Source: Hyaloperonospora brassicae (lineage: Eukaryota; Oomycota; Peronosporomycetes; Peronosporales; Peronosporaceae). From it: a DNA stretch of 64,000 bases. Position 1 is the stretch's first letter, and each line of letters starts with the position of its first letter. The notes under the pieces are model-generated. The model was not told the DNA's origin. It made no database searches and worked only from the letters and a program-made list of their open reading frames with translations. A program made the position numbers and the translations under genes. Of this stretch, positions 11,342 through 20,262 are shown in pieces. The stretch is from assembly GCA_947650285.1 (NCBI GenBank), contig CANTFL010001456.1, positions 310,001 through 374,000 on the forward strand. The letters run 5' to 3'.

Positions 11342-11620
11342 AGGTATCGAAGGGCTGATCGTGCGAAGGATAGTGTCGATTACGCATTAGCACAAGTACA
11401 GGCCGAGTGGTATGTATGTCCCCTCGTTAACGAGATGGCGACAGCACGCTAGGAGATCTCTCAGTTGAATCATGTAGTCTCTTCACTACGCAAACAAACT
11501 GAACGCCTGGGGCGCGAGCAAAAGAATCTGATGGATCTTTTTAAACGAAGGGTTTATAATCCATGTAAGAAGAAGGCTAGTGCTAACAGTACGGAGAGAG
11601 ACACTCCACGTACTACGTAG
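11342..11620 (+). pseudogene. Coiled-coil C-terminus of an antisense ORF (fragment)
   Basis: In one frame on + lie 93 codons with a single internal stop: RYRRADRAKDSVDYALAQVQ, then EISQLNHVVSSLRKQTERLG and REQKNLMDLFKRRV, ending at TAG 11618-11620. The heptad-like spacing of Leu and charged residues predicts a coiled coil. It lies directly next to a minus-strand pol 3' fragment (11635-12097), so it is antisense to that pol. That is the same position as the C-terminal coils of the antisense ORFs in E2 and E3. I read it as the C-terminal end of such an ORF from a third, E3-like copy. Confidence 0.5.
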
Positions 11621-11634
11621 GATGCGTAGTCATC

Positions 11635-12097
11635 GTGAATGCGTTGCATTATTGGCGCAGCACACTAAAGGGGCCGACATACTTGGGAAATGGTAAACTA
11701 TTGCCTACGTCAGTCACTACGTGTCTAGGTAGGTTTACCGTAGGTAGTGGTACTAATTCGACCTTAATAAATAAAAGAACATCTTCTCTTTCATTCTTAT
11801 CAATCCTTCAACTCTGCCAGTTCAATGCATGAAAGATGGAGTCCTGCACAAAACGGTCAACTTATTCTCGATCCAGCAAAAAAAACCATCTGCTGACTGG
11901 ACATTGACTTGTACAGTTCGCCTTGAGCGAACTGCAGAAAGAGGCGTCTACTCTTTCTGCTTGTCAGCGAGGATGATGGCACCCTCGCTGAATTAGTCGT
12001 TAACGATGCTAAAAATGCTATAATTGTTATCATCATTCAATAATAGCATCATCGCTGTTATTAATATGATCCTCCTCTTCGATGTCGACATGGTCGA
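11635..12097 (-). pseudogene. Integrase C-terminal fragment of an E3-like Gypsy element
   Basis: Read on -, this piece is related to E3 at about 27760-28170. The shared words AGCATCGTTAACGA and CAGCGAGG correspond to the acidic linker SIVNDYASEEE of E3. At 11640-11830 the complementary strand gives a frame alignable to the complement of the E3 segment that encodes the GPFRVLH-YTLELPRKMRTH region. The fragment ends at the E2 LTR (12098). Like E3 it contains dense hairpins: arms at 11914-11921/11927-11934, 11934-11943/11951-11960 and 11965-11972/11983-11990. Confidence 0.6.
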
Positions 12098-12624
12098 TGT
12101 AGCGGAGATACACAGCTCCTTAAGTCAGAGGAAGACTTAACGCTCTTACGAGCAACTTTGGTTCTACGAACCCGACTCAGAGAGTCAACAGCTCAGAGAG
12201 CTTGAAGGGTGGTTCAGAGAACCCGACTCAGAGAGTCAACAGCTCAGAGAGCTTACGGTCCCCGTTCCAGAGGGACCAAACGATTCAAATGAATCACAGC
12301 ACAGAGTGCTCAAGAGTAGCTACCTTTGCAGGCGTTGCTTCAGTCTCTTCCGATCAAAGACGCCTCGCAAGGCACGTGTCTTATGTTGATCAAAATGGGA
12401 ACTGAATTTTATTTCTTCATGTAACCTAAAAGAACACCTTAGAACAACGTATTTAACCTGCCCTAAATAACCTCTAAAAAGATCTTGCAATCAATTGATG
12501 ACAGACACCAGTCTTCAACAATTGATACACTCACTGTGTTCTAAGATTACCTTATAGGGTACCCCCCTCTCGTGTGTGCACCACACCTATCGTCGGCTAC
12601 CAGCCGACGTGTAACCCCGTTACA
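12098..12624 (-). repeat. E2 3' LTR
   Basis: 527 bp; read on - it begins TGTAACGGGG and ends CTCCGCTACA. Compared with the 5' LTR it has a 51-bp tandem duplication (copies begin at 12168 and 12219, containing ACCCGACTCAGAGAGTCAAC). Several short hairpins are present, including the terminal TGTAACCCCGTTACA-type palindrome and GTCGGCT/AGCCGAC near 12593-12609. Confidence 0.9.
12168..12254. repeat. 51-bp tandem duplication in the E2 3' LTR
   Basis: The segment starting GAACCCGACTCAGAGAG is present at 12168-12203 and 12219-12254, joined by a short spacer. The 5' LTR has it once (near 19456). The two LTRs are identical at integration, so the duplication arose afterwards or the LTRs come from different copies. 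Confidence 0.85.
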
Positions 12625-12636
12625 CCCTCCCCCACC
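12625..12636 (-). other. E2 polypurine tract
   Basis: Read on -, GGTGGGGGAGGG lies directly before the TG of the 3' LTR. It is the expected plus-strand DNA primer site. Confidence 0.75.
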
Positions 12637-12731
12637 AGACTGACGTTACCACAAAACGTCAATCGAACTTTTCCTCGAAGAGGACGGTGTGTGTGCGCTC
12701 TAACCTTACGATTTGCAAAACACGAAACACC

Positions 12732-14033
12732 ATGGCATCGCCACCTTACGAGTCCCCGACTCTCCTTTCTTACCTCGGCATTAATGTGGAGGAGGACTAT
12801 GGTAGTGATACCGATGTCCGTGGTGAAGAACGGACAATGTCCAACTCACCAGTGCAAGAGGCATCGCCTCATACTGCACCAAACCCATTTGCCGAGCGTA
12901 GTGAGACCACCGCGTTAGAAACCCAGCATCATGCAACAGATGCAGGTGAACACATCATCACCAACCCGCTCGATGAGCAACAAGAGTTGGTAATCCAACA
13001 AGAGGAGAGCGCTCAGCGCCGTATGCAGCTTGCTGCAGACCTTGAGGGTCGTCGTGGCTATCAGTTCACGCCACTCAATGTGGAAGAGCGTATACGCCAA
13101 ACGACAGGTCGTTCCCTGGCAACGTGGGCCATTGGTGCTGAGCCAAAATCTTCTGATGAAGTGGCGAGCCGACAGGCATTTCGTGAGAGGTACCTGCAAC
13201 CCCACTTGACGACTCTAAGTCAATACAAGTTGCGACTTGACACACAAGCACGGGGTGCACCGGTGCCACCGATGAGGGGTATACCCATCCTCTTATTCGC
13301 AGGCGAATCTCCGGAGGAGGAGGACAACACTTTTGTGCGCTGGGTGCACCGGAAACGTCACCTCAGCAGCATGCTAGCTCTCAGAGCAAGTGCCAATGTG
13401 GCAGATGTTCGTCTCGAACGAAAGCTTCGGTATGACTATGCCAAGCTTAAGGTCAGAGGCCAATTGCGATTTCGCTTCCGCTATGCTCCGGCTGTGCCGA
13501 TGGAAGTGGGAGTTGGTCAAGCGGAACCAAACTACCCACCTGCTTCCACCACTATTGGTGGGAAGCGATATCGGTCGAAGGATGACCCCTGCCACGATGT
13601 TCAAAAACATCAACGGCGTATGGGCAATCCTGCCGAAGGGGTACCTCAAATTCCCACGAGTTCTCCGACTCCGGGTACCCTCGCCACTTTACCAGATAAT
13701 GGTATTGACCCTGACGACGACGTCGTTTCAGGAGTCGTTCCACATGGAAATGGCGGTTCCCTTGCTCATCGAGCAGCGTCGGAGGTGGTCGGTATACCGA
13801 AGGAGGAGCACGAGAAGGTGCTTCTCGAGCTGAGTGGTCTCCGTGAGACGTTGGGTCAGACCCAGAGTGCGTTCGACGCAATGCGAGCCCGTGTTCGGGC
13901 GTTGGAGTTGGGCCAAGCCCGGATGGAGGCTCAGCTTGACCTCCTGATACGGATTCAGCAACCGATGGCAAAGCCAACCTACCCGGCGCAAGCGCCTCCA
14001 AGTTCACGTGGGACGGATCCCGATACGGCTTAA
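12732..14033 (+). CDS. Intact antisense ORF of E2 (unknown protein, C-terminal coiled coil)
   Basis: A frame of 448 codons opens at 12687. The ATG at 12732 lies in a strong start context (ACACCATGG) and gives 433 residues. It runs against pol, and its last 480 bp overlap the chromodomain part (13552-14316). The N-terminal half is acidic and rich in Ser, Thr and Pro (DYGSDTDVRGEE). The middle contains LNVEERIRQTTGRSLATWA, GIPILLFAGESPEEED and TFVRWVHRKRHLSSML, with a basic Arg-rich run (QLRFRFRY). The C-terminus (last ~70 residues) is a predicted coiled coil with EEHEKVLLELSGLRETLG and RARVRALELGQARMEAQL. No known domain is recognised. Its integrity, while gag and pol carry several lesions, is notable. 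A regulatory or chromatin-related role for the element is possible but not shown. It could be open by chance only in the overlap, not over 1.3 kb. Confidence 0.7.
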   Translation: MASPPYESPTLLSYLGINVEEDYGSDTDVRGEERTMSNSPVQEASPHTAPNPFAERSETTALETQHHATDAGEHIITNPLDEQQELVIQQEESAQRRMQLAADLEGRRGYQFTPLNVEERIRQTTGRSLATWAIGAEPKSSDEVASRQAFRERYLQPHLTTLSQYKLRLDTQARGAPVPPMRGIPILLFAGESPEEEDNTFVRWVHRKRHLSSMLALRASANVADVRLERKLRYDYAKLKVRGQLRFRFRYAPAVPMEVGVGQAEPNYPPASTTIGGKRYRSKDDPCHDVQKHQRRMGNPAEGVPQIPTSSPTPGTLATLPDNGIDPDDDVVSGVVPHGNGGSLAHRAASEVVGIPKEEHEKVLLELSGLRETLGQTQSAFDAMRARVRALELGQARMEAQLDLLIRIQQPMAKPTYPAQAPPSSRGTDPDTA

Positions 14034-14316
14034 GCATGCCAACGTAGAACACGGGGTGTGTGCGCAGTTTGCGCGGAAGGTTGAGCGTATACGCAAGTCC
14101 CTTCTTTGCGACGACCGTAAAGGGTCCAATTAAGCGCGGGCGCAACTTCGTCTTGAAGACGGCGGATACTACATTTGTAGGTAGGTTTTTAGCATTGAGT
14201 AGAACTTGGTCTCCGACCTTATAACGTTCAATACAACTCCCTGCCTTTGGCATCTGCTTGTTCCTTCTGCTTATCTTGGCTATCAGCCAGTGCGTCACGC
14301 ACATGTCGTAAGACAT
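13552..14316 (-). pseudogene. E2 integrase C-terminus and chromodomain
   Basis: 254 codons. The first part is the GPY/F-type module: IERYKVGDQVLLNAKNL, LRPRLIGPFTVVAKKG, then YTLNLPRKLRTHPVFYVGML. A Pro/Ser-rich linker follows, and then a clear chromodomain: HFHVERLLKRRRRQGQYHYL and VKWRGYPESENSWE. Chromodomains target chromovirus integration to marked chromatin. The frame differs from the upstream integrase core (14228-15409), with a frameshift near 14230-14316, so the polyprotein is broken here. The end at 13552 overlaps the antisense ORF by 482 bp. Confidence 0.85.
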
Positions 14317-15409
14317 TCAATCGCGTTGCGAGAAACTCGCTTACCTGTTTTTGAACAGTAGCAGGGCTGATATCAGCAAGCCGATCGGCAACTCCTCCCC
14401 CACCAAGCCCTGAATCACGTAGTGGAAGCGTTAACGGAACGCGAGGGTGTGTGAGACCGTTCACGTAGAACGGGGTGTAGCCGGTTGAGGCATGCACAGC
14501 GTTATTCAACGCAAACTCAACGACAGGGAGCATCGAGCTCCAACGCTTAGGTGTTTCAGCGCAAACACTACGCAAGATGTCACCAATGACACGATTAACG
14601 CGCTCCGTTTGACCATCGGTCTGCGGATGATCCGCTGTGGACATGTCCAAACGTGTGCCGAGCACCTTGAAGATGGAATTCCAAAACTTCCCAGTGAAGC
14701 GAGGATCTCTATCAGAGACAATTGCCAACGGCAGACCGTGTTGTCGAAACACGCGATCGATAAACGGCGTCGCTGTACCTTCACCATCAATGGTGTCTGG
14801 CACCGCCGTTAAATGAGCCATCTTGCTCAAACGGTCAACAAAGACCACAATACCCGTATTTCCATACGAATCCTTCGGTAAACCGAACAGGAAGTCCATA
14901 CTGATGGACTCCCAACACCCTTTGGGTATCGGCAAACTAGTCAGCGGCACGGCCGCGTGAGGTGAGGGTTTCACCCGTTGACAAGTTTCACACGTACGCA
15001 CATATGTGCTCACCCATTTGTATAGTTTGGGACACCAATAGCATTGGCTAACTGAGCCGTAGGTCTTTTCACGACCGAGATGACCACTCAACGCAGTATC
15101 ATGTGCCTCATAGAGGATCCGATACTTCAACTCCTCATCATGAGGGACAACGATGCGAGGGGTATCCTCCACATCCGTGCTATAGCACAACATGCCTTGA
15201 TCGATGGAATATCGATGTAACCTCGCACGTAACCGTGCCGACAATTTTATGTCCGAGTCTTTAAACTCCTCGCTCCCTAGAGCACGTAGCAGGGCTACAC
15301 AATGTTCATCCTTGACATACGCCGTGCGGATTAGGTCAGTGACCGGTGATGACAGAGTCGTAACATGAGCAAGCTCATAGTCAGGCCTGCGTGACAACGC
15401 ATCCGCCAA
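14228..15409 (-). pseudogene. E2 integrase
   Basis: 393 codons. It begins with the RNase H/integrase junction (ADALSRRPDYE). The zinc-binding HHCC is complete: His103 and His110 in EAHDTALSGHLG, Cys140 and Cys143 in CETCQRVKPSP. The core has Asp172 (SISMDFLFGLP), Asp233 (VSDRDPRFTGKF) and Glu269 (TDGQTERVNRV), giving D-60-D-35-E. The conserved SMLPVVEFALNNAVH and TPFYVNGLTHPRVP blocks follow. So the catalytic domain is intact by motif. It is separated from RT-RNase H by a frameshift near 15410 and from the chromodomain by another near 14250. This copy could be recent and only lightly mutated. Confidence 0.9.
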
Positions 15410-17024
15410 AGCATTTTGCCTGGCCCGGCTTATACTTCACCTCGAAGTTGTACTCGGCAAAGAAGGAAAGCCAACGAGCCATTCGCTGAGAGAGATGTGG
15501 CGACTGGGTCGCAGTGCGTAGTGACGCATGATCTCTATAGATCACAAACGGCTTAGAGCCAAAAAGATGAACTCTGAATTTGACGAGAGCATACTTCATT
15601 GCAAGTAGCTCTTTGTCATGAACAGGATAGTTCTTCTCCGCAGCTTTTAGCTGTCGGGACTCAAACGCAATAACGCGTTCCCGCCCATCATCATCTGTTT
15701 GTAACAGAGCGCTGCCTATGGCAAAGTCAGATGCGTCACAGACGACACTGAAAGATCGCTCAGGATCAGGCAAAGCCAATATGGGCGCATGTAGGAGACT
15801 CTCCTTGACTGCTTGAAAAGCATCATGCTCAGTGCTAGTCCAGCACCATTCTACATCCTTTTTAAGGAGATTGGTCAATGGCCGAGCCATGTCTGCGTAA
15901 TTCGCACTGTACTTGTGTAAGTAATTGGCGAGGCCAAGCCACTTACGTAAGTCCTTTTGGTTCTTTGGAACCGGCCAATCAACTATGGCTTTTACCTTGG
16001 CGGGGTCCGCTCTAAGGCCTTGCTTACCAATAAAGCACCCTAAAAAGGGAATACCTTCTGCACTAAAAATGCACTTAGACGCGTTGGCGTACAACTTATT
16101 TGTGCGCATGCACTCGAGCACCGCTCGTAAATGGTCAATGTGATTATCCACATCTGACCGACCGTTCATAGCACGACTATGGACAAAGATGTCATCAAAG
16201 TACGTCTGTGCATAACCTCTGTGAGGTCTAAACAATTGTGTCACAAGACGGTTGAATATAGCCGGGGCATTTGATAGCCCTTGCGGCATAACGAGCCACT
16301 CCCAGAGCATACCGCTTGGAGTGCTGACCGCTGTCAGCGGAATATCGCTTTCTCGCATGAGAAGTTGGTAATAACCATCGACTAAGTCGAGCGCACTGTA
16401 CATTGTACATCCGACCATATTGTTCTGAAGAACATCCTTCCTCGGAATTGGTGTCTAAGCCGGGATGGTGGCCAAATTAAGCTTATTGTAAGCATGAACA
16501 ATGCGCCACTTCACGTTGGGCTTTTTGACACAGAAAGTCGGTGTGGAATGGGGAGATTAGCTCTCACGAACCATCCCTGCTGCGTGCTTTGCACGAAAGA
16601 AGTCGTCTATGACGTCACACTGTTCCATGGTCAACGGCCACTGCCGTGTTACGCAGTATTTAGTTCCAGGAACCAAGTCAATTTCATGAAGCACACCTCT
16701 ATCAGGAGGTAATACAGACGGTGGGTCGTGACACACCACGTCTTGAAATTCCTTTACCAAAGGATAAAACGGATCCAGCGGATCTTTAAGGATCGCAGAT
16801 TTACTACGGGCATCCAATGCCGCCTTTGTGTCCTCAAGGACAAACTCGTCCAATAACGAGGATGAGTTCAACTCAATATCACGCTGAATGACCACTAACT
16901 CGGAGAATTCTCCTGCCTGCAAGGCTTGGCTAAATTCGCCGTCAGACATCTCGTCTAGCTCAACGATTTTATCCACGGATGGAAGAGTCTCAAGACTAAT
17001 ATTGCCATCGATCTGGCCAGTCAA
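15381..17024 (-). pseudogene. E2 reverse transcriptase and RNase H
   Basis: A single frame on - with two stops (TAA at about 16557, TAG at about 16455). The N-terminal part has KEFQDVVCHDPPSVLPPDRG and the TPTFCVKK-WRIVHAYNKLN region before the palm. The 16418-15381 part holds LDLVDGYYQLL with the first catalytic Asp, WLVMPQGLSNAPAIFNRL, and YFDDIFVHSRAMNG with the YxDD box (residues 73-76 of that part). RNase H shows VVCDASDFAIGSAL, KNYPVHDKELLAMKYALVKF and YRDHASLR, all catalytic acids present. It ends in a frameshift after EVKYKPGQ. Upstream it is in the same frame as the protease ORF, with one more stop (TGA at 17070). Confidence 0.9.
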
Positions 17025-17069
17025 TCCATTGACAAGTGTATACAGTGTATAATTACTACTATCACTTCG

Positions 17070-18236
17070 TCACTTCTTAAACGTTGGGCGCTTCACAGTG
17101 GTCACCTTACGCTGGAATCGTTTCCTCAAAGAAACCTTACGCCTCTTAGAGGCCGGGACAGCAAAGTCCCCATGGTTGCTATTCATCTTAGCACGCTCGA
17201 TACGAGAGCTCATGTCTTGAGCGACATCTGGTGAAGTGTTACGTAACTCAAACACTTCACCCAGTGGATTTACACGTACCACTTCACGTACATTATTCGG
17301 GCCTAGCCCTAAACACTCTGGCTTCTCGCCAACAATGTCATTACCGACATTCAGTGAGGTGCCACCTCGGCCGCCCTCACTCTGTGTAATTTCACGTGCC
17401 ACCGCACTTATAGCATTAGGGCCTAGCCCTGAACACTCTGGCTTCTCGCCATCAATGTCATTACCGACATTCAGTGAGGTGCCACCTCGGCCGTCCTCAC
17501 TCTGTGTATTTGTACGTGCCACCGCACTTACATCAGAGGAATTACATTCTTGATGTTTCGGTCCTAGGTCAACCATGCTTGACGCATGCAGTGACTCAGT
17601 ATCACAACGAGTATCACTCAACGGAGTATAACTCTCTCCAAACGCGTTAGAAGAGCTCCGCTCAATATTTATGTCATCGACATTCGAGTTAAATAACTCT
17701 GACATACCAATGTCCAGCACATTGACATCTTCCGTCAATGGCTCGCGCAAATAGCGCTTTTGTTGCCTAGCAAAGGTGGGTTCATGACTCTCCAAAGCTT
17801 CGCTAGGAACATTGCGCGTGGCGCCTAAGGTCTTAGTCCTCCAATTAATCCATGGCTCATGGCGTTCAAGCCAAGCCATACCCAGGATGAGATCATATCT
17901 CGAATCCAAATCGAGGACGAGACAACGTTCAATGCTATCAAAGTCTAAAAACTTCACACCTAAGTTCAACGGAACTTTAGGCACCGTGACGCGACTACCA
18001 GTCGCTAAACGAACGGTGATCGAATCACCTTCGTGCGCTTTGAGCGCTTCAGCGTATCGCTGACTTCCCTCAAGGAAACGACGTCGAGCATAGTTACATG
18101 ATGCTCCTGAATTGATTAGAATCGACCACGGCTTCTCAAAGCCTTTTACTGTCGCCTCGGCGACTAACAAGCCAGGCTTGTATCCACGCTCTGTGCTGGC
18201 TGGCACAGCGCTAAGTGGGGCTAAGCCCTGTTTCAC
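17070..18236 (-). pseudogene. E2 aspartic protease and linker
   Basis: 388 codons. The retropepsin domain occupies about residues 25-130: SILINSGASCNYARRRFL carries the active site with Asn42 where Asp is expected (DSGA), so catalysis should be lost. YDLILGMAWLERHEPWINW is the conserved ILG-W part. The remaining 250 residues form a low-complexity acidic linker to RT that includes a 120-bp tandem duplication (TQSEDGRGGTSLNVGNDI and a near-identical copy). The C-terminus is strongly basic (SKRRKVSLRKRFQRKV). The TGA at 17070 is followed in the same frame by the RT region, so this was one polyprotein. Confidence 0.85.
17290..17529. repeat. 120-bp in-frame tandem duplication in the E2 protease linker
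   Basis: Two consecutive 120-bp copies, with landmarks GGGCCTAGCCCT at 17299 and 17419 and CATTCAGTGAGGTGCCACC in each. The length is divisible by three and keeps the frame. A few differences between copies show it is not brand new. Confidence 0.9.
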
Positions 18237-18292
18237 TTTATCTCGTAGAGATGTGACAGAACTTAGTTCTACCCCAGTAGGGCGCCCCGCGC

Positions 18293-19327
18293 CTACTGGA
18301 TGTCGACGATTCCCCGTGCCATACCAGGTTTCTGGTTGAGGCTGGGGTTTCGACTCATAGGAGTCGGCTGTTGCTTACGCAAGGGACAAGTGGGACGCAA
18401 GTTTTTAGTGCTTCCGCACATGTAACAGCGTCTCACATCCTGTCGTTGCTCCGCAACATGAAGCTCCGCTTCGCCTTCATCTTCAGCATGGCTGAGATCC
18501 ATCGGTTCTGGCTAACAGTAAGCCGAAGTCCTCGCAGAGGCCGCCCTCGCAAAGCTTGGATTGTAACCATTCCAACCAAGTCTGGCCGACTTGAAGTTGT
18601 GCTCAGCATTTTGAGCGACGCTCACAGCTTCCTCAAAAGTAGAGGGATGAACCCGAAAAACCTCGGTTCTGGCCACGCCAGTGCGGAGACCTTCCATGAA
18701 GACTGTCACGTAGACAGTCTCAGGGAGAGGGTCAGACTGCATAGCAGCCATTAGAGTTCTCAACTCCTGGACATAGTCCGTTAACTCGCTCTTACCCTGA
18801 CGGGTTGATAAGAAGCGTGATCGCACGCGATATGCCTGGTTAGGCGGCGAGAAAACTCGCATGAGGTCTAACTTGAGCGATTCCCACGTGGGAAATGCCA
18901 AATTGACCGAAGTGCCACACGTCAAAGCCCACTCTCTAGCTCTACCATCGAGCTTAGAGATGGCCAAAGAGACCCGCTGGTTCTCTAGTGAGATGAGACC
19001 AGAGTCCATGGCCATCTCAATCTCACGGATCCAGAGGGTCAAGTTTTCCCTCTCCTTCCCGGAGTAAAGTTTAACATCCACCCGAAGGGGACGAGGCTTA
19101 GCCTCTTCATGGTGGCATTGCCACGTAGCTTTCGGCATAGCCGACGCTACTTGGTTTTAAACCTAACCCAACAGGGCCGTTTCATACTGCATAAAGGCCT
19201 CGACTCGTGCATTGAGCACATCGGGACCCTGTGCAGCGAGAAACTTCACGTACTCAGGGCCTACGGCCGCGGTCAGCTTATCAAGCGCGACCTTCTGGAC
19301 CTCAGAGAGGGGTGTGGATTGCTCCAT
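18293..19327 (-). pseudogene. E2 Gag with degenerate zinc knuckle
   Basis: Gag would form the particle core. It is in three pieces. 19327-19163 is 54 codons from an ATG (EQSTPLSEVQKVALDKLTAA), ended by TAG. 19138-18512 is the main Gag domain with LRVDVKLYSGKERENLTLW, AREWALTCGTSV, FSPPNQAYRVRSRFLS and LTDYVQELRTLMAAM, the Retrotrans_gag pattern. It continues in the same frame past a TAG at 18512 into PEPMDLSHAEDEGEAELHVA and the zinc knuckle CYMCGSTKNLRPTC, where the usual His is Asn. The lesions are therefore one frame change near 19150, one nonsense codon, and one metal-ligand substitution. Gag and protease are in different frames here. Confidence 0.85.
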
Positions 19328-19366
19328 CCTCACAGAGGATCAGTCGCAACGACTCAGGCGTAGATT

Positions 19367-19383
19367 GACTACGAGTGCTACCA
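19367..19383 (-). other. E2 primer-binding-like site
   Basis: Read on -, TGGTAGCACTCGTAGTC starts 2 nt after the 5' LTR. The equivalent place in E3 has TGGTAGTACTATGTAGTC. It begins TGG as expected for pairing with a tRNA CCA end, but it is not the common TGGTATCAGAGC of initiator tRNA-Met. Confidence 0.6.
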
Positions 19384-19385
19384 AG

Positions 19386-19859
19386 TGTAGCGGAGCTACA
19401 CAGCTCCTTAAGTCAGAGGAAGACTTAACGCTCTTACGAGCAACTTTGGTTCTACGAACCCGACTCAGAGAGTCAACAAGCTCAGAGAGCTTACGGTCCC
19501 CGTTCCTAGAGGGACCAAACGATTCAAGAGAATCACAGCACAGAGTGCTCAAGAGTAGCTACCTTTGCAGGCGTTGCTAGCTCTTCCGATCAAGACGCCT
19601 CGCAAGGCACGTGTCTTATGTTGATCAAAATAGGAACTGAATTTTATTTCTTCATGTAACCTAAAAGAACACCTTAGAACAACGTATTTAATCTGCCCTA
19701 AATAACCTCTTAAAAGATCTCGCAATCAATTGATGACAGACATCAGTCTTCAACAATTGATACACTCACTGTGTTCTAAAATTACTTTATAGGGTACCCC
19801 CCTCTCTTGTGTGCACCACACCTATCTTGGACTATCAGCCGACGTGTAACCCCGTTACA
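19386..19859 (-). repeat. E2 5' LTR
   Basis: 474 bp, matching 12098-12624 apart from the 51-bp duplication and about ten to fifteen point differences. Read on - it begins TGTAACGGGG and ends CTCCGCTACA. Confidence 0.9.
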
Positions 19860-19989
19860 AGTGTGCAGGCATTGAAGTCATCAATAAGAGCTAAACAGAA
19901 AGAATTGATCCATTGAGGTTACTGATAGGATTAACGTTCTAAAGTATCCAACCTGAAATAGGAAGGGAAATACTATCCAACAAAAGTAG

Positions 19990-20262
19990 ACTGACATTAA
20001 CAGCAACCGCAGCAGCAACAACAGCAGTAGCATTATTAACAGAGCAACAACAACAACTGCAACCGCAGCACCTACAACAACAATCGCAGCAGCAATAGCA
20101 GTAGAATCATCAACAATATATACTGAAACGACAACATCAACCGCATCGCCTACAGCAACAAGCAGCAACAACAGCAGCAACAACAGCAGCAGCAACATCA
20201 ACAATAGCAACTGAAATAACAATAACAAAAGCATTAACATTGATATCAACATCATTAGCACC
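19990..20262. repeat. CAN-rich simple repeat (CAA/CAG)
   Basis: A long run of CAACAGCAGCAA-type triplets broken by CAT and other changes. The ORF on the other strand is a Leu-rich artefact of it. Confidence 0.9.

Larger units (their letters stand above)
12098..19859 (-). mobile_element. Ty3/Gypsy retrotransposon E2 with both LTRs
   Basis: A minus-strand element of about 7.8 kb. The LTRs are 12098-12624 (3') and 19386-19859 (5'). They differ by a 51-bp internal duplication in the 3' LTR and a few percent of point changes. Between them on - lie Gag with a degenerate zinc knuckle, protease, RT, RNase H, integrase and chromodomain. On + an intact antisense ORF overlaps the end of pol. A primer-binding-like site and a G-rich polypurine tract sit at the expected places. 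The flanking 5-mers (GTCGA left, AGTGT right) do not match, so there is no target duplication. Either recombination joined LTRs of different copies or a flank was lost. Confidence 0.9.
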
